64,000 bases of DNA from Panorpa germanica (taxonomy: Eukaryota > Arthropoda > Insecta > Mecoptera > Panorpidae). The notes below the pieces were generated by a model that had not been told where the DNA came from, did not search any database, and saw only the letters and a program-made list of their open reading frames with translations. Position numbers and translations under genes: made by a program. The DNA is taken from positions 9,610,001-9,674,000 of the forward strand of contig OY783221.1 in the NCBI GenBank assembly GCA_963678705.1. The letters run 5' to 3'. Shown piece by piece: positions 1 to 11,260 of this stretch (positions are counted from its first letter, which is position 1; each line of letters opens with the position of its first letter).

Positions 1-725
1 AAAATTACAAAAGTAGCGTCACTAAAACCACTGTTTCATAACAATACTTTTTCTGAAGTTACAAAATAAAGAGAGCAAGATGGGGACGTAAAATTTAGAC
101 TACATATAAATAAACAATGTACTTAGAATTAAATTTGGGAACCCGCTAAAAGCTTTCTACGCTAATTTTACACGTTTTTGGAAATACGATATTGTTGAAG
201 AAAAGAAATTTTTAAGGAGAAACGCTTTCGGTCAGTTTTTGTACACATATTTCACGTTACACATATCTTTTACACATATTACAACATCCTATTTATCCTA
301 TGTGCTAACAAATATTTGCAATAATGTATGTCTATCAACTTTTGTGTTTTAACCGCATCCCATATAAAATGAATACCGAACATTTACAAAATTTATTAAC
401 ATTTCAATTTCAGTTACACGATTCACAAATAAAATCACATCCACTGTTTAATTAATATGTTGATAGAAGTTAAATAAATATTGACCATTGTTATTAAATA
501 TTATCGAGATTAAATAAATATGTTTTGTTCGGGGCGATCTACAAATCACAGTCCAGCATCCGTGATGCTGATTGGTCGTTTCAAAGCATCATGTCAATTG
601 CCTGCCTTCAGTTTGTACGGATACGTAGGTAGGATAACATTACGTAAAATAAAACAATTTCATACAGTCAGGGTTTGTATATTGAAATATGAATGGTTCT
701 CAAAATTATGAATGATATAATATAA
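1..725. other. AT-rich non-coding stretch, nothing recognised
   Basis: I see no coding region, RNA gene or repeat structure here. A 63-codon open frame near 520-711 has no recognisable motif and no splice-site context, so I treat it as chance. The stretch lies downstream, on the minus strand, of the candidate recursive splice site at 802/803 and is probably intronic. Confidence 0.5.
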
Positions 726-730
726 CTTAC

Positions 731-802
731 TATTTGGTAGTGCGTTTAAAATCTATAAGTGAGACATTCTCTGATGTAGCAGTGATGAAATAAATCACTT
801 AC
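731..802 (-). other. Possible 72-nt recursive-splicing exon
   Basis: The interval is bounded on the minus strand by the TTTTCAG acceptor at 803-805 and a GTAAGT donor at 725-730. Its length is divisible by three, but each frame has a stop codon, so it is unlikely to be a constitutive coding exon. In the exon-definition model of recursive splicing, such a decoy exon helps the acceptor to be recognised before the regenerated donor is used. Chance pairing of splice-like motifs in AT-rich DNA is the alternative. Confidence 0.3.
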
Positions 803-830
803 CTGAAAATAAAAAATAAAAAAATTAGTA
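797..830 (-). promoter_or_regulatory. Candidate recursive (ratchet) splice site 3
   Basis: Read on the minus strand, a branch-point-like TACTAAT (824-830) is followed by a T-rich tract ending in TTTTCAG (CAG at 803-805). It abuts GTAAGT (797-802) with no nucleotides between. A juxtaposed 3' and 5' splice site is the hallmark of ratchet points known from long Drosophila introns. Acceptor, donor and branch point all match consensus. A further GTAAGT lies 72 nt downstream (minus strand, 725-730) and would define a small exon at 731-802. All three frames of that exon contain a stop, which fits a recursive-splicing exon better than a coding one. The host gene is not visible in the window. Confidence 0.55.
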
Positions 831-877
831 AAGAAGAAAAATATGTATAAATATGTAACCATGATTTCTTATTAAAA

Positions 878-931
878 AACGTAGGCATTTAAGGAAGTGA
901 AATAGCTGACCAACTTGTTAAAGAAGAGTAA
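878..931 (+). pseudogene. Non-LTR retrotransposon RNase H relic
   Basis: The plus frame starting at 878 reads NVGI, a stop, then GSEIADQLVKEE and a second stop. This resembles the C-terminal RNase H signature of insect non-LTR elements (H-x-GI-x-GNE-x-AD-x-LAKE). The leading His is Asn and an internal stop interrupts the motif, so the copy is dead. Only about 18 codons are recognisable. It sits immediately before the inverted-repeat element that starts at 949. Confidence 0.4.
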
Positions 932-948
932 ATGAAGAACTGTTAGAT

Positions 949-1579
949 GGACGCTGTTATGCATTCATGTGTCAAGCGCCAGATACTGGGATTTGAGAAA
1001 ATTAACATTTTAGTTTTTCTAATTCAAATTGTTCAGATAAGAATAATTAGAATTATTTTTATCATATAAGCAAGTAAATATTAGAACTATTACAGATATT
1101 CATGAATTATTCATTGGAATATCATGAATTTAAAGAATAACTGATAAAATATAAAAAAATATTATTGCAAAATTCAATATGCTTAATTAAATTTGTAAAA
1201 ATGTTTCAAAGTCTCTTGACACATAAAAGCAAATTAACTTATGGACTATTTATATTAATAAAATAATTTAAGGTTTATACTTCACAAATTAGAATTGGAT
1301 TTTTATTGGAATTATTCTTTTATTAAATTTATCAACAGTGACATACGAACTTTTTAAATAATACGAAACAATGCTTTAGGCGGATGAACCATTTTTGCAA
1401 AACGAGAATTCTGCATTGAGATATTGTAATAATAAGTTTAAGCTTTTACATCGAATGCAAATTTTTTTATGACATAGTTCATAAAAAATATTTTTATTTA
1501 TTGTATTAGAAACAACATTTCGTGCTTAACTCAATTTTTATTATTTTGGCGCTTGACACATGAATGCATAACAGCGTCC
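949..1579. mobile_element. 631-bp MITE-like element with perfect 33-bp inverted ends
   Basis: The stretch 949-981 (starting GGACGCTGTTATGC) is the exact reverse complement of 1547-1579. AGAT occurs immediately outside both ends and may be a 4-bp target-site duplication. A second, shorter match (GACCAACT and its complement) lies further out on both sides at different distances, so the true boundary could be longer. The interior is AT-rich and has no coding capacity. Perfect arms suggest a fairly young non-autonomous DNA transposon. I cannot assign the superfamily. Confidence 0.7.
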
Positions 1580-4044
1580 AGATATGAGTTGGTCAATGAA
1601 GGATGTTCAATTAACAATTAAATAAGACAGCAAAGAACATGTTTATTAATTTTTTGAAGATGAGCTGTTGTCTGAATTTGTTCTATGAAAATGCACTGTA
1701 TATGTTATGAAAATTAATATTTTGGGATCAGAATTTTTTTTAATACCTGTGTTTAAAATATGCTTTAGAACTGTTCTGAAATTTATAAAGTTTTTTTGAA
1801 AGTGTATGTCAAATCTTACAATTCGCACCCATTAACAAAGAAATTATTTCGAAGGCTGCAACATTTATGTATAATATTTTCACTGTCTTAAGAGTAACAG
1901 TAAACAAAATGAAACAAAGAATAAGAACGATTTTATTTATTCCATAATAATTGATGCAATTTTATAAAATGGAATTAGCATACACACCTGAAGAGATACT
2001 ACGAGAAATGGGTTTATTTTCACTTGCAATTTTCGATGTATAAGGCAAGGTAACATACTGGATATACATTCGAGTGGCCCTTATTTTCAAAGTTAAAATT
2101 TTTTTTGCGGCACCCTCCCACATTTGGTGCCAATGCCTAAAAAAATGATCTGTGTAAAATTTTAGGTCAATCGGATAACGGGAAAACGTGCCCCAAAAGC
2201 CTAGAAAATTGAAAAATCACAGATTTTTCTTTTAAAATTCTTATATCTTGAGAAATATTAATTTTATGCAAAAACATATTACGCAAAAGTTGTAGATCTA
2301 ATAAAAATACATATTTAATCATCTATTACTTTTTCTCGTATAACTAACAATTTTCGAGAAATACGTGAAAATCAGTTCCTTTACTATAAATCCACGAGAA
2401 TCGAAAAATTACAAAATCATGATTTAATATATTTATTTTACAAAATATTTATTATACACAGAAAAGTGTATTATAAAATAATATAATTAAATAATATAGT
2501 TTAATGTATTTAATTATTATTTCGCAAAATAAATAATTTTTTTTAAAAATGTATGGGATTTTATAATTTTCCTGATTTAAACATTACTGCATGTACTGGC
2601 ATGTACAATGAATAAATATTCATTTGTAAATATATGTACGGGATATTGTTTTCATATTATGGAGCATATATAAATATATAGGAATATCTAATATTATGTG
2701 AGAATATTGTTCTGCAATACTAACAAACGCTTCTGTTAAAAGATGAACTGTGCTCGCATAAGCTGTTTAGGCAAATTTCACTGTTCATTGTAATATTCAA
2801 AATTACATTGCAGCCAAAGAGAATAAACCAAGATAGTACTTTTGAATTAAAACAAATCTTGATAATTGTACTAATTATTCCCTTTCTATATTTACATTCA
2901 TTCTACTGTTGCAAGAAGAAAAATATAAAAATTATTAAAGGGAATCTATAAATTCAATTAACGTTTGAGAGGCACTGATATGATGCAGATGCAGACGTCG
3001 TATGTGATCATTGCATCGGTGTACTTCGTTGGTGTGTGTTCAGCATCACAGCCCGGGTACACAACTATAGTATAAGTGCTCTTGCACTTGAACGAACAAA
3101 CTTATTACAAGATAAAATCTGTTTATGACACATAATTATATACAGTGCATATTGCACTTTTTTTGTCAAGATTAAATTATTGTTTTAGAATTGAATATTA
3201 AGAAAGATTAACAAATAAATAACAAGAAAATATAACGAAGATTTGATGTGCAACTGGAAGAATATAGACAGATTCTGACATGCTAATATCAGCGTATAAA
3301 TGTGGGACATCTAAATTTTCATTTACTATACGGACGTTTCTTACAAATATTTATTACTAAAAACTAATTTAACTAGTTACATTTACAAAGTATCTAATAA
3401 TTTTAATTTAACTTTTCATAAAATTTAAATAATTTTCTGAAAACCCAACTGTTTGTAACATCTGGTGATCAATACTTTGGTTACAAATTACAAAAGTTTC
3501 ACTACAAACATCCCTTCGGCTTTTTTAAAACAATAAGAATAAAACTTTTTAATCAACTTTTATTTTACTCAAAAAGTAATTGTAGAGTCAACCCAGACAT
3601 TGGATATAAATACAACTTCTCCCCCCTCTCCCCCCCTCTCTTTCTACCCCTTTCTTATTACATCTCTTTTACTAACAATTAGTTACCTTTATCGTAAACC
3701 ACCAGAAGGTCATTTGTGACATATGGAATAAGTTTAGACAAGTGAGGTGGGGTAGCGGGTGGGGGAGAGGTGGTTACTGTGTACTTAATGTTAACAATGA
3801 CTAATAACCTGTCCCTAATTACAACGCAATGCTAAGAAATTACTTAATACATATAATTAAATATGTATATCGTAGATTTCTTGCATTAAAAACACATTTT
3901 CTTTATTAAGTAAGAAAGTAATTATTAAAATACTTATTACTCCGGTTTTTCGGACCTAGACTCAGACTGACAGTAATTAGTATATATCACTCACCCCTCT
4001 TCTAACAACATGAGTTTTAGTTAGGGTATCTCACACCGGACTAG
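1580..4044. other. Non-coding stretch with C/T-rich and G-rich tracts
   Basis: No gene was recognised. Around 2050-2230 there is a GC-richer patch with the phrase AAAATTTTAGGTCAATCGG, which is typical of dispersed insect repeats. A C/T-rich run lies at about 3618-3655. About 100 bp on (3742-3773) is a G-rich run with tracts of 4, 3 and 5 Gs. It falls one G-tract short of a canonical quadruplex. The rest is unremarkable AT-rich DNA. Confidence 0.5.
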
Positions 4045-4231
4045 ACTACGTCCGACCGCCGACTATGAACTTCTATTATCAGTAGGGGGTATTGAAGTTG
4101 TTTCGATAACATTGGTGTATTCATAAATATTAAAGTAGAAGCTTGCTCTTCTGATAAAGTGTGTTTATTGCGAAACAACTCCAATACACACTACTGACAA
4201 TACTCTTCCATATTCAGCGGTCGGACATAGT
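4045..4231. mobile_element. 187-bp foldback (hairpin) element
   Basis: The first roughly 70 bases (from ACTACGTCCGACCGCCGA) match the reverse complement of the last roughly 70 (ending CGGTCGGACATAGT) with scattered mismatches, leaving a central loop of about 45 bases. The strand would fold into a long imperfect hairpin. This is the structure of a small MITE, and such loci can also yield hairpin RNAs. No clear target-site duplication was seen. Confidence 0.65.
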
Positions 4232-6099
4232 ATGTTCCAATGTTGGTGAAGCATTGAGTATAGTAAATACAAAATGCTGATGTAGGCTTTCTATCTTCAA
4301 TTTTATTAGGAATTGTAAATTTTTAATCAAACTTATGTGTTGCTTCTGAAATCAATGACTTTTATTTTAGTAATTTACATAGACTTTATCGTAATTACTT
4401 TGTTTAACTTAAATCATACTATCATACCTGAAACCAAAGAAACGACATTTAAAGTTTATTGTTTAAATTGTCAATTCCTTTTGATCAAATTTTGTTATAA
4501 CCTAACAATATGCACAGTGAGTTCTGTCGACTCCAAATATCAACGCTGTCGGCCGTTATTCCTCAAAGGTCATCTATCGAGTCCATGAGTATATGGTCAC
4601 AGTTTTACCGACAGACGAACTCTGTACCAACTAAAGAAATGTAATTTCTTTACATATACAATAAATATATTTAAAATTACTTTGGAGAAAAACGCAAATA
4701 TTAACTTTCGACTGAGATTCGGTGATCATCAGTAATAAGAATAAGTAAATTAATTTTTATTTGTGTTTAACAAAATTTCTATAAAAATAAATATCATAAT
4801 AAATTAATATTGACGAATTTCTATAAACTAATTTTAAATTAATATCTCAAACTTAAAATATTAACTTAAAAAATGTGCACTTTAAAAATGATTTAGCCCG
4901 CAGTTTTAATAAATTCTACCAACCAATTAATAAAATATAAACCCAAGCATCTGTCAAAACTTTCTTATTTTAATTTTACCAAATAATTAATACAGTCTAA
5001 TTAATTTTGACAAGCATATTAAATTGGCATACAAATAAATATATGCATATTAGATAAAATAAACATGTCCTACATAAAAATATAAGTCATAATGATGGTG
5101 TTTTGTGGACATGGACATGGTACATGGAACGTTTGATAGCAAAACATAACCAAACGACATGCCGTTACGGTCAAATGGACAAAAACCTGTGTTTAATCAG
5201 TCCAGGTGTATTTTAGGCAAACTTCCCACTGTATCGAGTTACAAAAAAGACACTAATTATGTGTATGGCAGACATATACCAGTATTTAGATGTATGTGTG
5301 TCTAAAAAGATAAACTTTATATAAAGAAGCAGTGGCGTCACTAATGGTGTTTCTTTTTGTTAAACAGTTCCGCGCGAGTGCATTTCTGTAACACACGGAA
5401 TCATATGAACGTACACGCACAGGCAATTTTAAATCTGCAGTTTGATACAAATTTGCTGTTTGAATTTATTTCCACGCGATTTTTATTAGCAATCGCAGTT
5501 GTTAAATAAGCATGCTTTAATGCTATCGTGGTTAAATATATATTCTCCGACTACTGCATCATGCGAGATGCATCAGTTTGTACAAGCAGATACAGCAGAC
5601 AAAAAAGAAATTTCGGTTTTGCCGAGTAGATAAAACTGATTTACTTATATATCTTCAAATTTGACTGATGACCTTTTGCCATCTTTCTGACAATTTTGTG
5701 AATCCACGCTCATAAAATGTATGGTCCTTATCAACAAAAAACTGAACAAAGTGCGATTTTAATTCATCATTAGTAATAGTTTTAAAGAAATTTGCAAATT
5801 GAAATGAATGAAATGAACTGCAGGGTCGAAATTACGATGTATATGGGATGCGAAACCACTTCCCAATTACAAGTTTCAATTACATGTGTCACATATATGT
5901 AAAATATATATAAATAAATAAATATATTATTATAAATTATAAAGGACATGCTTTCAGACAATCCAGAAGATATTCAAAATGTGCTCGAATTCCTAACTGA
6001 TATAAACTTAATAAATCAAATTTAACTAAAATAAAATCACTTCTGGCGAACATGAACTTGTCGTTGAAATCGCCTGAAATTTTAAAATAAAAAAAAGTT
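4232..6099. other. AT-rich non-coding stretch
   Basis: No gene, RNA or clear element was identified. A short local repeat of GGACATGGACATGG is at about 5107-5130. The phrase TCAAATGGACAAAAA at about 5173 recurs, slightly altered, near 57362 and may mark a diverged dispersed repeat. An 83-codon frame at 4337-4588 has no motif. Confidence 0.4.
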
Positions 6100-6195
6100 A
6101 AGTATATTACTGACACACGACGCATGATTTCACAAGCTGAAACTTACATTTTAGATTGAAACTCTGATTAAGATTAAAACTAAAACTCAGTAAAA
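6100..6195 (+). repeat. Partial copy of the 54.6-kb foldback family
   Basis: This stretch contains CGCATGATTTCACAAGCTGA, then AAACTTACATTTTAGATTGA and AAACTAAAACTCAGT. The same order of blocks appears in reverse complement at about 54640-54735 and again forward at 54800-54880. It is a diverged copy of one arm of that family. The partner arm is not obvious here, so this copy looks truncated. Confidence 0.5.
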
Positions 6196-7354
6196 TTTAA
6201 ATTTTTGATTGGTATTAAATAGTACATTCTACTATAAATAAAATACAACAACAATAACACTAAGACAATCTCCCTTAAATTAAAAGTTATTATTTATTTA
6301 ATTAATTAGAAATAAGGTACGCCACTGCTTTCAACTAAATATATGTAAAAGAAATTTAATGAATAAGTTCAAATACATTTGGACAGATTACGATCTGTAT
6401 CACTTTATAACGGTGTTGATGATATTAATATTTGATAATTATTAAAATTAGAGTAAGATAGAGATATATTAATGACTATGTATATAAATTAAATGCCAAA
6501 CAAATTAACAGATGTTGTTTTGGATTCTCTGGTGGCATTCAAAGTGTGTGAAATATATACAAGTATATATATATACACGTGAAACTTAGTTAAAAAGCTA
6601 ATGGAATGGACTATCGCTATACACTGTGAGAATACACAGTAAAAATTACTTGAGTCAATTTAATTTGATGCTATAGGAAATTTGTTAACTTATTATAAGT
6701 GTTACAGTGTAGTTTCACAGTGTAGACAACAGGTGAAGCTAATAAAGTACAAAAATAACAGGTGTATTGGTTTAATGATTACCTAAAACTAAACAAAATA
6801 TAATTAGTACAGACCTGAGGATGTGAAGGGGAAAGGAGTTGAGGAGTTAAACAAAACAAAAGCTAAAATTACTTTTGAAGATACCAACAACCATTAGGTC
6901 AACGCTAAATTTAGTTTAAAACTAAATAATGTAATACGTTTAAAGATTTGAGAAATCGATATATCATAAATGATATACATAGTAAAATATTACTATGTTT
7001 AGAAATAATCTGATTAATTATTAAATGTAACACGTGGTACATATATGTATAATTCATTCCAGGATCTATTATAAAATGATCATATTAAATTATATCTGCG
7101 TAACGTATTATTTAAATTATATATTAATCTTATTTATATACGGAAATACTAAATTTCATGTAATGCTTTAAAATAAAATGTTACAAAAAAAGAAAAAATG
7201 TAACGAAAATAATTATTAGTGTTAATATTTAAAAAAACTTGTGCTGTACAAGATAAATAACTATTTATAGTCCAGTCTTAATTTAATTTAATTTTTGTTA
7301 TTATTATATCAGGAACAATACACAAATTATATTATTTATATATAGTGCATACTG
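6196..7354. other. AT-rich non-coding stretch
   Basis: I see no gene or structured repeat apart from short TA runs (for example about 6562-6577). The sequence directly before 7355 has an in-frame stop and no relation to coding sequence, so it marks the 5' truncation point of the retrotransposon relic that follows. Confidence 0.45.
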
Positions 7355-7774
7355 CGACATTGTGGAATAAGAGGAAATGAAATTGCGGAAAAATTGGCAA
7401 AGGCATCAATAAATTTGGAAATTGAGATGGAAGTGAAATTACCTTCATATGAAATTTTTAATAGAGTCAAAAAATTAAACTTCAATTTGAGAAACCAAGA
7501 TTTCATTAACAAAAGTCAGTTAAAAGGAAGAGATTATTATATGTTACATTCAAATTTAAGTAAGAAAAGATGGTTTAGAAATGAGTCCGGCAAAATTATA
7601 TCAACTATAATCAGAATCAAAAGTAATCATTGTAAAACTCCAGCTCACCTGTACAAAATTAATATTAAATCCGACGATAGATGTCAATGTGGTGAAGAAG
7701 GAACTTTGGATCATATTATATTTGAATACATAAATTACAGTTTAGAAAGATCAAAATTCAATAGTGAAATATAA
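7355..7774 (+). pseudogene. 5'-truncated non-LTR retrotransposon: RNase H tail and C-terminal Cys/His motif
   Basis: The open frame begins RHCGIRGNEIAEKLAKA, the C-terminal RNase H signature of insect LINEs (the usual GNE-x-AD appears as GNEIAE). About 95 residues later comes CQCGEEGTLDHIIFEY, which corresponds to the C-x-C...DH-I-x-F-x-C motif at the end of ORF2 in I/LOA/R1-like elements. The last Cys is Tyr here. The frame is intact for 139 codons to a TAA, so the copy is fairly young, but the reverse transcriptase and endonuclease are absent because of 5' truncation. A tail and a TA microsatellite follow directly. I infer the clade only broadly. Confidence 0.75.
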
Positions 7775-7921
7775 GATGTGTTTAAAACTTTTCCTGTTAA
7801 TACTAAATTTTTGTTAAGTAATACATACATAATTAGTGAATTATTTAAATATTTAGAAATTTGTAAAATGTGTAAAAAAATGTTTGATGGTGTCTATGAC
7901 GAATAACAGTCAAGGCAAATA

Positions 7922-7978
<57 letters not shown>
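7775..7978 (+). mobile_element. 3' UTR and (TA)n tail of the 7.4-kb retrotransposon
   Basis: After the stop codon come about 145 bases ending GTCAAGGCAAATAAAA, then an uninterrupted AT dinucleotide run at about 7925-7978. Non-LTR elements often end in a short simple repeat added during target-primed reverse transcription. The dinucleotide tract may have grown from that tail. No target-site duplication could be set because the 5' boundary is uncertain. Confidence 0.6.
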
Positions 7979-7982
<4 letters not shown>

Positions 7983-9479
7983 TATAACATACACAAATTC
8001 ATGGCATCATAATAGATAGCTTAAATTAAGATAATGATAATGCAGGGTATAACTATTACAGGGTATTTCTATCCATCATCGTACATGTTAGATCTCATAT
8101 TCATTCTAACTCGACTATTTATGGGGCTCATCGAAATCACAAATCGAAATAAATAGCTTACATATTAATACTGTCTTACTACATCGGCATTAAAATATTA
8201 CATATTTATTACAAATTAAGGAGGTACATCATTCCGAATCCGTCCAGCCATGTACTATAAGTAATTAATGCAGTAATTACGATTAATTTAAAGCTTGTCT
8301 TATCCATAACGCGTTTAGAAGTTCATAGATCTGTGTTGAACGACGTGGAGCAGGTTTTCCAAAGTTCGATTAATTTCTTGGTTTGTTGGTGGTGAAGTTT
8401 CATCAGTAAAATATGAACGACAACACTTCGGTCAAACATTCGAACAACGAGGTACACCAAATCTCAAATCTATTGCTCAGTGACTCACCCACTGTGTCTT
8501 TTTACAAGTTGTCATATTGCTAAGAATAACGTAATAATAACGTAATAGAATAGACTATGAAGAAGACTGTCTATGCTAGAGTGTTATCTAGCTGAAGGTT
8601 AAAAATAATGTTTGGTGCGTATCGGCTTCAAATTTATAATTTAAAAATAATTCAGTTGTATGATATACAGAGAAATGATAACCCTTTAATTAAATTTAAA
8701 CAACTGCGAAACACAACTAAATATTTCATAACAACCCTTCACAAAATAATCAACTATCACCCCTTTATTTATAAGACAACATAAGCGATACAAACACTTG
8801 ATTTAATTAAAAATTATTTAGAACATAAGGTGTGTAATAACTCCTCCGAATGCGGAAACGGAAATATATCTTTTCACGCATTTTCTTTACGACATTCGCA
8901 ATATTTAAACTTTGTCACTAGCGTACTCTGTAACGCGTTTGGGTGCAAGATAGGGAGATGATGAGGGGAAGAGATAGGGATTTCTAACACGGGACTCATG
9001 CTTCTTCTGTGACTTCTACAGATAGATATATGGAAGTTGAAGATTTCGAATGGAAGCGAGATTACATTGAATCTTATTGAACACCTATTCCTATATACAT
9101 ATAAATGGATATATTTGTACGCGAAAATAGCTAAAAGTGAAATAAAGGGAGTTGGGGAGATAGGGGTGGGGGTGAAAAAACTGTATTGGTGATACAAATA
9201 TATACGTGTGAGAATTACTAGGATAACGGATTTGATATTGTTTAGTAATACGTATTAAAAAATAAACAGTATTGGAGAGTATCCAGATACATACTTATAC
9301 CATATATGAAAATATATCTAGCACATTGATCAGATCCATTTAGGAACACTTTTATCTGATTTGGATAATATAAAACTTGAAAAAAGAACATGCTAAAACA
9401 ATTAGAGCCGAAAATATATAATAACTTAATGTTAAGTTTGAGTGTAAGGAAAAAGTAGTGAGCGAAATGAATATTGGCC
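7979..9479. other. Non-coding stretch
   Basis: No gene recognised. Around 8330-8480 the DNA is somewhat richer in GC but has no open frame with a motif. The 107-codon minus frame at 8874-9197 is low-complexity and hydrophobic with no recognisable domain. I treat it as chance. Confidence 0.4.
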
Positions 9480-10050
9480 AGCTATTAAAGGGAGGCAGTG
9501 AAGGAAAGCAGGAGAAAGAAAGAAGTAGCGAGGAAACAGTTAAACTTCAGTCCAGAAAAATAGAGGATTTTCGGAAAGGAGATAAGGACAAGAGGTACAT
9601 GACGGAGATAGAGACAATAATAACATAGTAAAGGTAGAGAGTCAAGAAGATATAGTAAAGTAAGAGAGTCAAGAGGAAATAGTAAAGATAGAGCGTCTAT
9701 GCCTGTAATAGACATAACTGGAGAAGTGAAAACGAAGAGAGAAGGCAGGAAGGATAGTGAAAAGATAATAGAGGGTTTGTCGAGAGGAGACAAGAAAGGC
9801 AAGAGGTGATAGATGAAGATACAGTCAATAAGGAAGGAGAAGCAGGAAACGGTGTGAATAAAGGAGGAGTAGGGGACATGAAGAGAGAGGATCAAGAAAA
9901 GAAGAAACAGAAAGTACTATTCGAAGTAGTAATAGTCTTGAATAGTTTAAGTTTAGATTTTTAACTTTGAATTTATATGAAATGCATTAAGAAATATAAT
10001 AATGTAGATTGTAAAGCCGAAAGGCACACAATTAATATATAATTAATTAT
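9480..10050 (+). pseudogene. Decayed purine-rich coding relic with LINE-like 3' end
   Basis: The plus strand is almost free of pyrimidine runs for about 420 bases. Its frames encode charged stretches rich in K, E, R and D, such as NNNIVKVESQEDIVK and IDITGEVKTKREGRK, broken by stops and frame changes. Two copies of a 27-bp unit (AGAGAGTCAAGA...) sit at about 9637-9690. Downstream, TTGTAAAGCCGAAAGGCACA at about 10009-10028 resembles the closing motif near 19615 (TTGTAAAGCCGTAATGGCAG), as expected for 3' ends of one retrotransposon family. The 136-codon minus frame is an artefact of strand asymmetry. Confidence 0.45.
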
Positions 10051-10820
10051 AACAGCTTAGATCTCTCAATTCTAAACTAAAAATTATTATATAATCCCAT
10101 AAAGTTATAATAAAACCTGTAGAAACTTTATCTTGTCATTTCTTGCAGATTTGGGAAAGAAAATTTTGGTATGGAGAGTATGGAGATAAATTATGGACAT
10201 CGAGAAATCGACATTGTGACGGAAATTATAAGAAAAATACTATAATATTTAGGATAAATAGAACGAAGGTTTGGAAACTTCTGGATGGAAACCCGGGAGT
10301 GCAAGAGTGAGAAGAAAACCCAACGCATATCGAAAATGGAAGAAAACGACGGCCAATAGGAAAGAATGAAGAGAACGCTCTTCAAGGACAGTAGCACCGA
10401 TGCTGATGATGCCATTTTATCTGTATCTCAAACTGCATCTATACTGACTTATTTATTTAACTTATTATTAAATATTCATACAAGACAGAAATAGTTAATG
10501 GTCTAGAAAGTTCAAATTTGGTCAACATGTTCCATATAAAATTATAAGTTAAAATTTGCTATTAAAACTTACAAACCATGACATTTAATTCTATATTTAC
10601 ATAAACATAGAAACAACGACATAATTACACACAGATTAAGGTCAAAGTTGAACACAAATGAGTCCAGTAATACATCAGGGAGGTCATTAGTTTACAAGTG
10701 GGAAATGTTGTATACATTATTTAAATTTTACTTTATATTTAAAACATAATTAAAAGTTTATAATTTTACTAATAAACTATTTATTAAAAGAAATTCTTTT
10801 GTAAGTGGAATTTTAAAATT
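10051..10820. other. Non-coding stretch
   Basis: No gene recognised. The phrase ACATAGAAACAACGACAT followed by GGTCAAAGTTGAAC (about 10606-10655) recurs at about 63468-63500 with a shorter spacer, so a fragment of a dispersed repeat is present. A short purine-rich patch lies at about 10150-10390. Confidence 0.4.
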
Positions 10821-10828
10821 ATCTTTGT

Positions 10829-10962
10829 GTTTAACAAGAGCTATGCACTCTGGAAATATTGGTAACAACTTGGCTGACGAAATTCTTGTTGCAATTATTA
10901 GGAATTCCAATAGTTTCACGTGCTATACCTCGTTTCACTTAAAAGGAGACAGGGTGATGTAA
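10829..10962 (+). pseudogene. Non-LTR retrotransposon RNase H fragment
   Basis: The plus frame reads LTRAMHSGNIGNNLADEILV and then some 25 further residues including YTSFHLKGDRV, ending in TAA at 10960-10962. HSGNIGNNLADEI matches the RNase H signature H-x-G-x-x-GN-x-x-AD of insect LINEs, and YTSF-x-LK-x-D resembles the linker that usually follows. The purine-rich stretch at 10965-11260 directly downstream encodes charged residues (for example ETRNITKKRQNIK) and may be the decayed continuation. Confidence 0.6.
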
Positions 10963-11260
10963 CCGGAACGTTGGGAGAACGAAGGGAGTGAGTTGGAAAC
11001 TGAAAAGAATAGATAGAAAAGATTGGAAGACGAAACACGAAACATCACAAAGAAACGTCAAAATATAAAGGTTTATATTGTCCAAAGAGATTCCCGAGAC
11101 GAAAAGGCCCTAGAAAATCATGAAATAGGAAATGGGAGATGTAGATCGAAAAGGAATTTGTGCTTACTCGGTTTTCAGATGCGTAAAAGAAAAATAAATT
11201 CTATATATGCGTTTACATTGGAGTAGAAGTAGAAGGAGAAGAAAAGTGGGAGAGTGGGAG
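10963..11260 (+). pseudogene. Purine-rich decayed continuation of the 10.8-kb LINE relic
   Basis: Frames here are Glu/Lys/Arg-rich. One runs 67 codons from 11023 to 11226 and contains RDSRDEKALENHE and SKRNLCLLG. The base bias matches the 9.5-kb and 19.4-kb relics. There is no identifiable catalytic motif. I infer relic status from the bias and from the RNase H motif just upstream. Confidence 0.35.

Noticed and set aside
4422-4450. Minus-strand TTTGGTTTCAG next to GTATGA as a fourth ratchet site
   Set aside because: The pyrimidine tract is short and broken by purines, the donor is weak and there is no downstream donor nearby. It is much poorer than the three reported sites.
9485-9895. 136-codon minus-strand membrane-like protein
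   Set aside because: The Leu/Ser/Phe-rich frame is the complement of a purine-rich tract whose plus strand shows charged, broken coding text. There are no motifs or splice sites.
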